64,000 nucleotides of DNA from contig CAJNYU010002455.1 in the NCBI GenBank assembly GCA_905331475.1, positions 25,947-89,946 on the forward strand, given 5' to 3'. The position numbers and the translations under genes were made by a program. A model generated the notes under the pieces. That model was not told the DNA's origin and did no database searches. It worked only from the letters and a program-made list of their open reading frames with translations. This DNA is from Rotaria socialis. Taxonomy: Eukaryota > Rotifera > Eurotatoria > Philodinida > Philodinidae. This document shows positions 54,437 to 64,000 of this stretch, in pieces. Position 1 is the first letter of the stretch. The number at the start of each line of letters is the position of its first letter.

Positions 54437-55782
54437 ATGTTGCGCTCTCATTTTGAGTTCGTCTATGTTCTTCACTTTGTCTTCATATCTTTGATATCAT
54501 CAGGTTAGGAAAAAAAATCCATTCGTAACTATCTCCTAGTGTAATATTCTAGCATCGTTTAATAGTTTCTGTTCGGATGATTTATCTTGTGATTATCCTT
54601 TAATTTGTTCTAATACAAGTCAATGTACATGTCCACGATTGTCTTCTCAGACATTTTGGAATACGGAACAAAATACGTGCCTTGCTTGTCCAAAAGGATG
54701 GATTGAATGGCAAAATGAAACATGTCTTCTATTTATAAAACATTCAGAAAATGGCATCATACACGAGAAGGCTAAAGATGCGTGTCTATCATATTCAGCA
54801 CAATTACTACAAATTAATTATTATCAAGAATATGTAAAATTTCAATATAAAATAAACGAATTATTGAAAGGTCAACATGCTAATGAACTGAGTGAATATT
54901 TAACGAATGGTGTTTGGATTAATTTTACAGATACAGATTGGCTGAATTCATATGAATGGTGTGATAACGACTATAAAAATGATTCAATTCCACGGAATGA
55001 TTGCATTCGTTTATCGAAACACTTTTCAAAAGATAAAATTAATATCACACTTTGTTTAAGTTATATTCAATGTAATGAAGCATTATCTTATATTTGTGAA
55101 AGTGAGACATTCGCTATGAATGCTATCTAGAATTTTATTAATATATTATTCATATGGAATAGTTGCTATTTTTTACAGAATCACCAAGTATTCTAAATGA
55201 TGATACTAGATTCTTCTCGTTAATTGCTGGTGCTGTTGAAAATCTATTTTTTCCTGCACGTAAGACTTGGTTTAGTGATGAAGGCATGTACCGTTTAGTT
55301 TTAAATTTTTAGCAAAGCCAATACCGACGCAACCACCACCACCGCCGCCACCACTCATTATCTGTAAAGATAGAGTTGAAGATGAGGTGATCAATATATT
55401 TTTCTTCGTATTGTAGATCACACCAAACCTCCACGAGAAGAAGAACACCCTTTAAAACGTACGTTATTATATTTGATTTCATTCTAGATTTATTGTATTA
55501 TGGGGTGTGCTTCAGAAACTTCAAAATCGAATAATACAACACTCTATATTGGCAGTAAGTTTGATTTCTTGCTCAGGAAACTATTAAAATTAACTTTGTG
55601 GATTAGTTGCTGTCGGTGCTGTTCTGCTTATTTTGATGGTAATATGCTGCTGTTGTTTTTGTGGTGGTTTTCTTCTCTGGAAAAGCAACGATACTCCAAA
55701 AGCATCATCACAAATATCTCGTTTTCGTCGACGTCGTGATCGAACTAGTGTCGATTCAGCTGCGAGCGATGTCACGTATTAA
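54437..55782 (+). CDS. Cys-rich + C-type-lectin-like membrane protein (copy 2)
   Basis: Exons: 54437-54503, 54553-55101, 55179-55259, 55313-55363, 55417-55458, 55516-55554 and 55607-55782 (1005 nt, 334 residues). There is a signal peptide (MLRSHFEFVYVLHFVFISL) and a cysteine module C-x5-C-x5-C-x5-C-x-C (CSDDLSCDYPLICSNTSQCTC). The lectin-like domain runs from CPKGWIEWQNETCLLF to CLSYIQCNEALSYIC. It is followed by a proline-rich stalk (PTQPPPPPPPL), short hydrophilic exons and a TM segment rich in Cys/Val (AVGAVLLILMVICCCC). The tail is basic with RFRRRRDR and ends in VTY. Exon pattern and phase-1 introns match copy 3 downstream. No sugar-binding EPN/QPD motif is apparent. It is presumably a cell-surface receptor. 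The ligand is unknown. Confidence 0.78.
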
Positions 55783-56417
55783 TCAAAATGTTACATCAAC
55801 TTGTCATGTAATACAGTTTCTACACTCGAAAAGACATGATCTAGTTAAATGCAAAATCGAACATCTCCATGACACCACCGATATTCCATTCAACATTGAT
55901 TGATGTGAGATCACTTGGTACATTTATATTCTTTTTCTATCAAATGCTTTCTCATGTTTCACCTGATTATATCGTTTTGTGGACTTTTAAGTGAAATATA
56001 TATATATATATATATGTAACTACCTGGACCTATTCGGTAGAGAAGTGATTGTGAAAAACTGTCACATTCCATTATACTCAATAATGACTTTTTTTTAAAA
56101 GACAACGTTATTGATTAAACATGTTCTCCTAAGTAAAAATGACAAAGTTATTTCTTTTTATTCGAGTAATGAACTAAAATATATTAAATTGACACAAGCC
56201 CTTCTCATGGCGATCGAGGAGGCAAGTTTCACGCAATGGTTTAGACTTAAATGTAAGCCTATCAGAATCACTAGTCGAACCTGTAAAAGTAAACTTGTTT
56301 CAACATTTCCATATGATCGACAGTTTTCTTTCATTGACGATGCTGTCCTAATTGAACAACATGAGAATATATATGCGCTTTAAACAAGTACGATTACACA
56401 TGAATTGACATTTCTAT
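55783..56417. other. Intergenic region with TA repeat
   Basis: It holds a TA tract at 55996-56014. The 90-codon ORF at 56111-56383 has no recognised domain. It could be the decayed 5' part of the adjacent F-box pseudogene locus, but this is not supported. Confidence 0.45.
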
Positions 56418-57991
56418 ATGAAAATAGAGCATTCATTAATTGAATTCATTGATTTACCTGATGAAATACTTATGCTAATTTTTAAGACGTTAAACAATGT
56501 TGATGTACTCTATTCTCTAGTGAATATCAATAAAAAACTTACTCAATGTACGCGTGGTCCAATATTTACTAATTATTTGACATTACTCAGATGTTCGTCA
56601 TATAGTCTAATCTATCCATTAGAGAATGCAGTACTAGATCGATTCTGTTCGGAAATCTTACCAGAAATTCATGATGATGTTAAATAGCTTGACCTTGAAC
56701 CGTTGTATATGAAACGTATTCTTCTTGTTGCTAATTATCCTAATTTGCATGAACTTGGTTTGTACAATATTGAAAAAAGAGTCGAAATATGAGAAAAATC
56801 AGTTGCTTGTTAAGCTCTTCCTATTCTAAATCGGAACTTGATAGATATTTTCTAACAAAAAATACTTTGTTTCACTCATAGTTGAATGAAACATGATTTA
56901 GGATAAAATTGGCACAAGAGAAACAGAAAGTCATAAGCGAATATTTGCTTTGCTACGAAAACTATTTAAAAGGAGGAAAAGTTAGATTAAAGCTGGTTAA
57001 AGGATTCTGTCTACGTATATATACATCGTTCCCGATGAAATTTGAATGCTTCTTGGCAAAGGTCGATTTTTGAATAGGCTTAATACCATTTTTTGACATA
57101 TGTTTAGATGAAAATGCATTAGCTCATATCAACAACAAAAAATTTCAAAATTAGCTATTACACTTCTTACTAGTTTTATCAATTTACAATATCTAAATTT
57201 CCTCTCATCTTCAACTGAATATATTCATTTATCATTCGATGGGAAGCCTCCAAATATCCTATCCTCATTATTGCCATTAATTTGGGAAATTTTGACGATT
57301 GTCTTTATCTGCTCGATGGACATTTCAACCAACTTCGCGTATTAACTGTTGTAATTGCGTCGATTACTTATTCATCAGTAGTAATCAATAATAGTGCAAG
57401 TTACTTGATAAAAAGAAAGACATGATAACTATGAGAAAACTAAACATTTAATTTGTGGGATAAGTCGTTAAAATATTTTATTTTAATATTTATAATATAT
57501 TATTTGTTCTTTTTAGGAAAAGCTCCCTAGTTTAACGTCGTTTTCTCTAGCATGTCATACGGAAAACTTTCGCTATCACAAATTAATTGTGCCACTTTTG
57601 GATCGAATGTTAAATCTCGAGGAACTTAGTTTATATCTTGAACTGAATAGTTATAAAACATTTACTGATGGAAATATTTTAAAAACAATATCGAACTGTA
57701 AATGGCGATTTTCAACATTGCTCAGTTGCCAAATATCCTCGTCTTCTTAAACTTGGTCTTCTTTGTGTTAATATGGATTATATCACGCAATTTTTTGATC
57801 ACAGAAAAATGTATACATCGAATAATATTTCAGTACACGTCGAGTATCGTCCACTGCGAAAAGCGACACACAATTTTACACTAGATCAATTACGAGCGAA
57901 TTGTTCGAAAATCAATGAAATACAAATTTTGCGTTTACGCAAAATTTTTAAACAATTTAAAACATTCTTCCCTAATGTAAAAAAGCTGTAA
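56418..57991 (+). pseudogene. Decayed F-box family gene (bdelloid F-box/LRR-like)
   Basis: The gene opens with an F-box (FIDLPDEILMLIFKTLNNVD). The first frame is stopped by TAG at 56685-56687, where the continuing frame reads LDLEPLYMKRILLVANYPNL. In the family a Trp (TGG) is expected there. A second stop follows at 56790. Homology resumes at about 57120 (LLTSFINLQYLNFLSSST). It shifts frame near 57285 (NFDDCLYLLDGHFNQL), continues near 57521 (LPSLTSFSLACHTENFRYHK) and shifts again before the last block (MDYITQFFDHRKMY, then EYRPLRKATHNFTLDQLRANC). At least one premature stop and two frameshifts are present. The intact relatives probably act as SCF substrate adaptors. The match to bdelloid F-box proteins is from memory of the family. 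Confidence 0.8.
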
Positions 57992-59070
57992 CTTGTGTAG
58001 TATGCATTGGAGTAAACTAACTAAGAAGATAATTAATATTTCATAGTTGACATATCAAATAAAACAGAAGATAACTAAATCGATAGAGAATCGAGTCCTA
58101 AAACCGTTGATAATACTGAACAATTCCAATTAAACGATAACTGATATAAAATTTTATTCATTATTAAATTATTGTTAAATGTAAGCTGTGACCAATTATG
58201 TATTAATTAAATTTTTACGCCATGCAAAGGTTATTGAACAATCGGGGAAGAAAAGAACAAACATGTTTACTAAACTGCGCAATCTTTTCTATAGACAGGA
58301 GGGCAATCATGGGAACTTGTTTTTTCTTTTACGATGGAAACTAATTAACATGTTTTGAGTGTAAAAGAGAACACAGCAAAACTAATAAGCTAAGACTAGG
58401 TTCCATCGGATGCAGATGATAGCATAGAAATGTAATTTTATGATCAATGAACTTGAAAAAATGTCGTCAATAATATGAGTTTTATTATCTGAATTTTCTA
58501 TATTAATTTTAATGGATTTTTCTCAGTGCTCAAAGGAATGATCTCTATGAATCATTATAACTCATATTAAATATGCCAATGACGAGTATGTTTACAATAC
58601 TTTTGGAGAAGTATGGTAAGCAAGAAGTCTGTTGTTGGTTTTCATGGAACAAGAAAATGTTTATCGACACATTTCGACTTCTATTCCAAATTTCAGTTAT
58701 TTGAGTTTGTTTTTGATCTAAATAGAAGAGTCATATCAACGAACACATACATTTTTGATAGCTCCGTCGGAAAGTCAATATGAAGATGACAACAACATCA
58801 CATTAACCCACAATCATCGAAAAATAGAGATAGATGGAACGTTGTTCAATTTCTCTTCGTGTTAAATATTGATTATTTTCAGTAGCACTATGAAAAAATA
58901 GTTACTGGAAACATTGCTGATATGAGTATTTCAATATTACACTTGAGTTAGGTTCTACCAGTCACCAAAACAAGCTGAATAAAATAATTTTATTTACATA
59001 AAGAAAAACTTTTACTTTAAATTAACCGCGTTTTGTTTCTTGTATTTTACTACAAACATTTTAGTATTCT
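57992..59070. other. Intergenic region, nothing recognised
   Basis: AT-rich with no ORF of note. It probably contains the promoter of lectin-like copy 3. Confidence 0.5.
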
Positions 59071-60371
59071 ATGTTTCGCTTTCTACTTGGGTTTATCTAT
59101 GTTCAGTACTCCTTATGCCAATCATCTAAATCTTCGTCTGGTAATTATATAGCAATTAGTTCCAGTAGTATGTATATCTTTTTGTCGATATTAGTTCTAT
59201 CATCATTTAATCAATCGTGTTCTAATGATTTCTCTTGTGTTAATTCATTGATCTGTTCAAATACAAATACATGCATATGTCCAAATGTGTCATCATTTTG
59301 GAGTGATAAGCAAAACGATTGTCTTTCCTGCCTATCGGGTTGGATTCAATGGAAAAGGAATCGTTGTCTTTCTTTGGCAGTACCATCTCAAGGTGGCTTT
59401 TCATATCATCAAGCAGATCACATTTGTCGTTCGATTTCAGCAGAACTTTTACATATAAAAAATATAGATGATTTTCAACAATTTGAATTAAAGGTGAATG
59501 CATTACTTTATAGTACATTTTCAAGTGCAGTTACAATATTTTTTCGTGTTGGTGCATGGATAAAGAAATTGACTGGTAATACAATCGACAGTTTGGAAGA
59601 TACTTTGTGTGATGAAAATGATAATAGTTCGAATTTTCAATGTATAATAATTAGAAGAAACAATTTACAAAATGGTACACTATGTTTAAGCCGCCTAGAA
59701 TGTAATGAAAACATGTTATTTATATGTGATAGTAAGTTCAGATTAATATAGAAGATAGTTTTATTGCCAATATTTGCGTTATCTATTCTTGTTAGTGGAA
59801 GCTATGTCGGCTAATTATACAATAGATAACGAAAATACCGAATTTTCATCTCGAGCTATTGGAGCACTTCTTGGAGTGGTTGCACCACTAGCTGTTGATT
59901 TGCTTGGTAATCTACTTGGTGGAAATAGTATGCATTCATATTGAATTCGTTTTATTTTGTGAAACGCTTTGTGCTATTTCTAAAGAACAACCACAGCCTC
60001 AACCACAGCCACAACCGCAACCCCAACAAATTATTAGTAAGATGACTTTGGGTGAAAGGCATTAAGAATATCTTTCTTTTCCATTTCAAGTTCAGCAAGA
60101 AACTGGAAGACCACAAAAACCTGCTGCACAAGGTAGATTTTTGCAATAAATGGTTTTGTTTTCTTGTTCCTGAAAATTTAATATATTTACAGAAAAGCCG
60201 CCAGCAGATAATACATTACTCTATGTTGCATTGGGTGTTGGCGGTTTTTTAATTCTTCTGACTATTATTGGTGGTGCTGTCGCAATTGTTTTATTTACAG
60301 GATGTATGCAAAATTCAACAGCGGCTTCAGAAACTAATTATCGATCTAGTATTGAAAGTGGTTATAATTAA
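59071..60371 (+). CDS. Cys-rich + C-type-lectin-like membrane protein (copy 3)
   Basis: Exons from the preferred start: 59170-59731, 59796-59927 (or -59906), 59986-60036, 60091-60132 and 60193-60371. This gives 321 or 314 residues, and both donors keep phase. Starting at 59071 adds 33 residues (MFRFLLGFIYVQYSLC). Both starts give a signal peptide. MYIFLSILVLSSFNQSC at 59170 aligns with copy 2. The cysteine module is C-x5-C-x5-C-x5-C-x-C (CSNDFSCVNSLICSNTNTCIC). The lectin-like domain runs from CLSGWIQWKRNRCLSL to CLSRLECNENMLFIC. The stalk has Gln-Pro repeats (QPQPQPQPQPQ). The TM segment is YVALGVGGFLILLTIIGGAV and the tail is short. It is a tandem paralog of copy 2 with the same exon layout, and the F-box pseudogene lies between them. 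Confidence 0.78.
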
Positions 60372-62146
60372 TAATAGTTGAATAATAGAGAGAACAGACT
60401 ATGGAAATCAGATTTATTTTTCTATATTATGTTTTGCTAATAATAGAATATTATAATATAAAAGACATGAGAAAACGTGTATAATTAAAGATTTAATTTA
60501 AAATCTATTAAAATTCAAGCATCATCTTCGAAGTAACTCCTCGGATTGATTAATCAATTTAAATCTTAAAAATATACATCGAGAAAGGTTTTCACGAGAG
60601 TATAAGGTCGTCGTAATGCTCGTTCTGGGTATTACTCCTTTTTCTTAATATCTACAAATATCAACATCAACATCTATTGATAATATGACTTTTACATAAG
60701 CTTTTCTAGAACTTTTTGTTACTCAATGAAACTTTTCTGAAGTAAAATTTTCAGATTTGAGAGATTGCAATAATTAGCATGCATTTACTTCTATTGATAT
60801 TTTAATACATAGATTCATTTTTTGAGAAAAAACTGCACCCAAGTTTGAAGAACCTCAAAATCAAAATTTCTACATGAAAGATAACTATAAAGTAAATAAA
60901 CTTTTCTCTTCACTATTTTTTTTGGATAGTTTTCCTTAGCATCGTAAAAGTTGAGATTGAGCTGATAAATAAATTCACATTCATAATAAAAAAAAAATGA
61001 ATAAATGAAATGTTGGATTTTTTCCTTTTTACCAAAAAGAGAAAAATAAACAAACGAAAGTTGGAAAGAATAACAATATATAAAATGACGATGTTGAAAT
61101 TTTTTGTTCGTTCCTTTTGTCTATAGTGACTAATGTATTTTCAATTGTGAAACCATGTGGAGTTTCTTGTTGTGACAACGAGACAAAACAAAAGAAATCA
61201 AATTATATGTCACCGAAAAATCAAGAAAAAAAACAAAAGGTACCGACTATAGAAACAGTAATTCCTGTAGAGAAAAAAAAATGAAAACACAAAGTTTAGC
61301 GAATTGTTACAACAAATAATAAAGTATTATAAAGCATTTTGAACTATTTCGAAATTCAGTTTTGATACCGTCGAAACCAAATACTTTGGGCTTATCTTTA
61401 AGTTTGATACAACACGTTTTCTATAGTTATTAAATATTTCCAGTAGCTATATAATCTTACATTCTCAATATGTAAATGCAAAGTCAAATGATTTAATCTA
61501 TCTTGATTGATTGAAAATTTCAAGCTTAATGGAGACAAAGAAAAAGAAATCACTTTTTCAACTAAAGTCTCTATAGTGAAACTCGTTTTTTAAAGGATCT
61601 TGGAAAATCTATTTGACAGTCATTGAGAAAAACATTTATAATTTGAAGGAACTGTGTGCATCGGGAGTTTCTATTAGTAAGCTATACAAATGAGAACGTT
61701 AAAAAAAATCAAAAATGGCATTCACCTAATTTATTACAAAAGGGAGCTCAGAAGTTTCACTTGATTCAAACAGATTATAATCAAACAAATTTTATACTTG
61801 TCATTCTTCACCAAATATGTTCTTCATGAAAAATCTAATAGGATCGTTAATACGTTTTTGACTATACTTATGTAAGCTATTTCGTATGTCATTTCTACTA
61901 ACATAAAAAGTTATTTGTGATGTTTTATCATAAGAAAAGGTCAATAATAGAAAAGTAGAGCAAAACAAATATCAATCGATCCTAATATACAAATGATATT
62001 GCACAAATCAATATATCATTGAGCAATCTGTACGAATTTTTTTCTATTTCATCAGTCTGTTTATGCCCAACAATCTTAACGCTGTTCAAAAAACGTTATT
62101 AGATAAAAAAGTGAAAACATCTTTTTTCTAGAATAATTTACTGTTT
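60372..62146. other. Intergenic region, nothing recognised
   Basis: AT-rich sequence with A and T runs. No supported ORF, RNA gene or repeat unit. Confidence 0.5.
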
Positions 62147-62830
62147 TTGATGATAAGACTCGTCATTTTTAGTGCCTTTCTCCTACTCGTTACATTCTTG
62201 GGTGATTCCGCCAGCTTCCTCCAGCGAGTTATGGTGACCATCTCCGAATTTGATGAAACTGGGAGGGCTTGTAGAGAATTTTACGCTGATCATTTTGCTA
62301 TAAAAAAAGTTCTAAACTTGATTGAAAAATACTTCGTTAAGCATTTTTTCAAAAAGAATCGATTTTTTCAATGTTTCGTTGTTTCTCAGCTATACTAATT
62401 CGTTTTTCGAAACCGAGGACAGATTCTTGTAGCTCATTCAAAGCTCTATCAAAAACCTATATTGGTGCTATCTTCTTAGCTATCTTTCATAAATCTATGC
62501 ATGAAAACATAGAACCGGAAAAAAGGTATATCTTAAGAAATCGGGAACTAATTTGGTACAAAATTGAAATTACCGGAATTGGTGGCATATATCATTCGAT
62601 AGAGCGGAGCTTGCTCTATCTTCCTGCGTAGTTGAATTTGTACGGGAATCAGATTCTGGGCGAAAAAAACGAAAAAACGAAAAAAATGCAATTTTTAGTC
62701 ACTTTTTCACGGTAATTCAAATTTTTCTCATAGATAAAATGTTCAAAAGCGGAAATGAACCTCAGATTCGTGATCAGCATGAAGAACTGGATCTAACAGC
62801 CCGTGTTTATGCATCTTGAATCACCTATCT
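62147..62830. repeat. Repeat-like tract with hairpin
   Basis: Two overlapping open frames (62147-62398, 62371-62631) have no domains. The sequence includes GATAGAGCGGAGCTTGCTCTATC, an 8-bp inverted repeat near 62599-62621. There is also a GC-richer style (ccggaattggtggc, cctcagattcgtgatcagc) unlike the flanks. It reads as a dispersed noncoding repeat or old mobile-element fragment. The family is not identified. Confidence 0.35.
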
Positions 62831-63264
62831 TTCTCAATTTTAGTTGTTGACTAGACTATACATGGTTTTACTCTATACACTCGTTGATTTATCAAAACAA
62901 AAAATTCTTAGAGACTGATTTTTCGTATTGTATATACTCTTTGAACGTAAGAACGACATTTTTATGTATCAAAGCAGATTGATTTCATGAAGTTCATTGA
63001 CAATGATTTGAATTTTAAAGTTTTCATATCAGTAGCAAGCGAAGAGTGACGATAAAGTTCTGGAATTTTACCAGATTCTATTTCGAGTTTTATTTCTTTC
63101 TGTGATATAGAAAGCAGCAGAATGAAAAACCATTCTTTTATCGATCGACGATTGCAATGAGATAACTACGAAATAAAAAAGCACGTTGAGTTGAATTCGA
63201 TCGGGGTCTAAATGAACATGTATGAAATGTGTGTTTAAAAAATATAAGATAGGCTACTTTATAC
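62831..63264. other. Intergenic stretch, nothing recognised
   Basis: AT-rich sequence immediately 3' of the minus-strand gene at the window end. Confidence 0.45.
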
Positions 63265-63876
63265 CTAATTATTCACTTCATTAGTTTCGATATTGCCAGA
63301 ACATGACGTGCGACGACATTCGACTTTCTTAATTCCTATTGGATCAAATTGATGTTGGCTCCGAATTTGTTTGATCCACTCTATCACAAAAACGAAAACT
63401 CTAAGTAAATAGAATTAGTGTTTTTAATATTTACCTTCGACTCGATACTGTTTCCATCGATCGTGAAGGTCATATCTTTCACAATTGTGCTTGATATGTG
63501 TTCTGTTCATGTAGAAAACGTTGATTTCATTGTTGTGCCGTGCAAATTTGTACAGATCTTCAGGTGTCAAAATAACAGAAGATGAATTACTACAAAGCGT
63601 GTGCCGATTTGCTCGATGTTTGAAGGCAGCTCCGATACCATCAACGGCACTTTTCCCATGCGCTGTAGCACAAAATGTCCATGAAGCGGGGAGTCCAAAA
63701 TCGGTATAATGATAAGTCAGATTAAAAATATTTTTGTTGTTTTTGAAGTGCTGCGGAGCTCCGTCGGAGACATAGTTTAGTTTCTTTACACCTGGGTACA
63801 CGCTTTGAATATATTCGACAATAACGCGTTGAACAGAATGCACGAATTCAACATCATGTTCAAGATAATCACTACA
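63265..63876 (-). CDS. Transposon-derived-type protein, C-terminal part (5' part outside window)
   Basis: Exons in transcript order: 63876-63435 (acceptor tttttttcag) and 63398-63265. They form 576 nt ending at a TAG, 191 residues of the C-terminal part. The core is LNYVSDGAPQHFKNNKNIFN, followed by DFGLPASWTFCATAHGKSAV and DGIGAAFKHRANRHTL. This DGAxQxxKN...DFG...AT.HGK...DG.G pattern recurs in many copies in cnidarian, arthropod and rotifer genomes, in proteins I take to be transposon-derived. The two Asp residues could be catalytic. The last exon ends RRTSCSGNIETNEVNN. The upstream intron probably starts at gtgaga at the window edge (63998). Alternatively it is a domesticated host gene. 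Confidence 0.6.
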
Positions 63877-64000
63877 CTGAAAAAAAATAAGCACTCTACG
63901 AAACTTAAAAGGGTTCCGAGATTTGCAACGAATTCGAAACCATTTTTCTTTATCATACGGAACCTTCGAGGTTCTTCAAGGGTTTCGTAAAGTCTCACAA

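Noticed and set aside
56111..56383. 90-codon ORF before the F-box pseudogene
   Set aside because: No domain, and no evidence that it belongs to the F-box gene or to lectin-like copy 2.
62147..62631. Two overlapping ORFs as a frameshifted gene
   Set aside because: No domain in either frame, and the composition suggests repeat DNA rather than coding sequence.

Overview
The window is AT-rich eukaryotic DNA. Its genes are split by short GT-AG introns (mostly 50-120 bp, a few of 0.6-1.5 kb), and intact orthologs of animal genes are mixed with invertebrate-specific families. Three things point to a bdelloid rotifer (Rotaria/Adineta-like). One is an intronless arginine ADP-ribosyltransferase fused to kinesin-light-chain-like TPRs. 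Another is a decayed member of the large bdelloid F-box family. The third is an intronless, divergent seven-TM receptor. The lineage is inferred from family knowledge, not from a search. Exon models were built by hand from splice signals and reading-phase continuity. Every multi-exon model given here closes in frame.

Layout: 1-2.0 kb (-) is the ligand-binding part of a GABA-B-type receptor, cut by the window edge. 3.0-7.2 kb (+) is ANKUB1. 8.1-10.0 kb (-) is a two-zinc-module protein with a ZAD-like N-terminus. 10.0-17.1 kb has no supported gene. 17.1-18.7 kb holds a small proline-rich ORF (+) and a seven-TM receptor (-), followed by a 301-bp almost perfect palindrome. 19.2-26.1 kb has no supported host gene but carries a candidate DNA transposon and a dispersed-repeat-like tract.

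26.2-36.3 kb (+) is gene-dense: a small MGC-type acylated protein, the mitotic checkpoint ubiquitin ligase CHFR, and a KDM4 histone demethylase starting only 161 bp after CHFR. 38.2-40.3 kb (-) is a heparan sulfate 3-O-sulfotransferase. 42.4-45.1 kb (+) is a U-box protein fused to a pseudokinase. 46.3-50.0 kb (-) is a TDP2 homolog with a damaged active site, preceded on the same strand by the ART-TPR gene. 50.6-60.4 kb contains three related membrane receptors (cysteine-rich module, C-type-lectin-like domain, proline-rich stalk, TM). NCAPH2 (-) and an F-box pseudogene lie between them. The right end has repeat-like sequence and the C-terminal part of a transposon-like gene (-).

Functional themes are genome maintenance and chromatin (CHFR, KDM4, TDP2-like, NCAPH2) and cell-surface recognition (GABA-B-like receptor, GPCR, lectin-like receptors, HS3ST). 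Animal genes are not in bacterial-type operons, so the adjacency need not mean joint function. The one tight same-strand pair, CHFR-KDM4, may be a trans-spliced unit. I found no tRNA, rRNA, CRISPR or virus-like genes.
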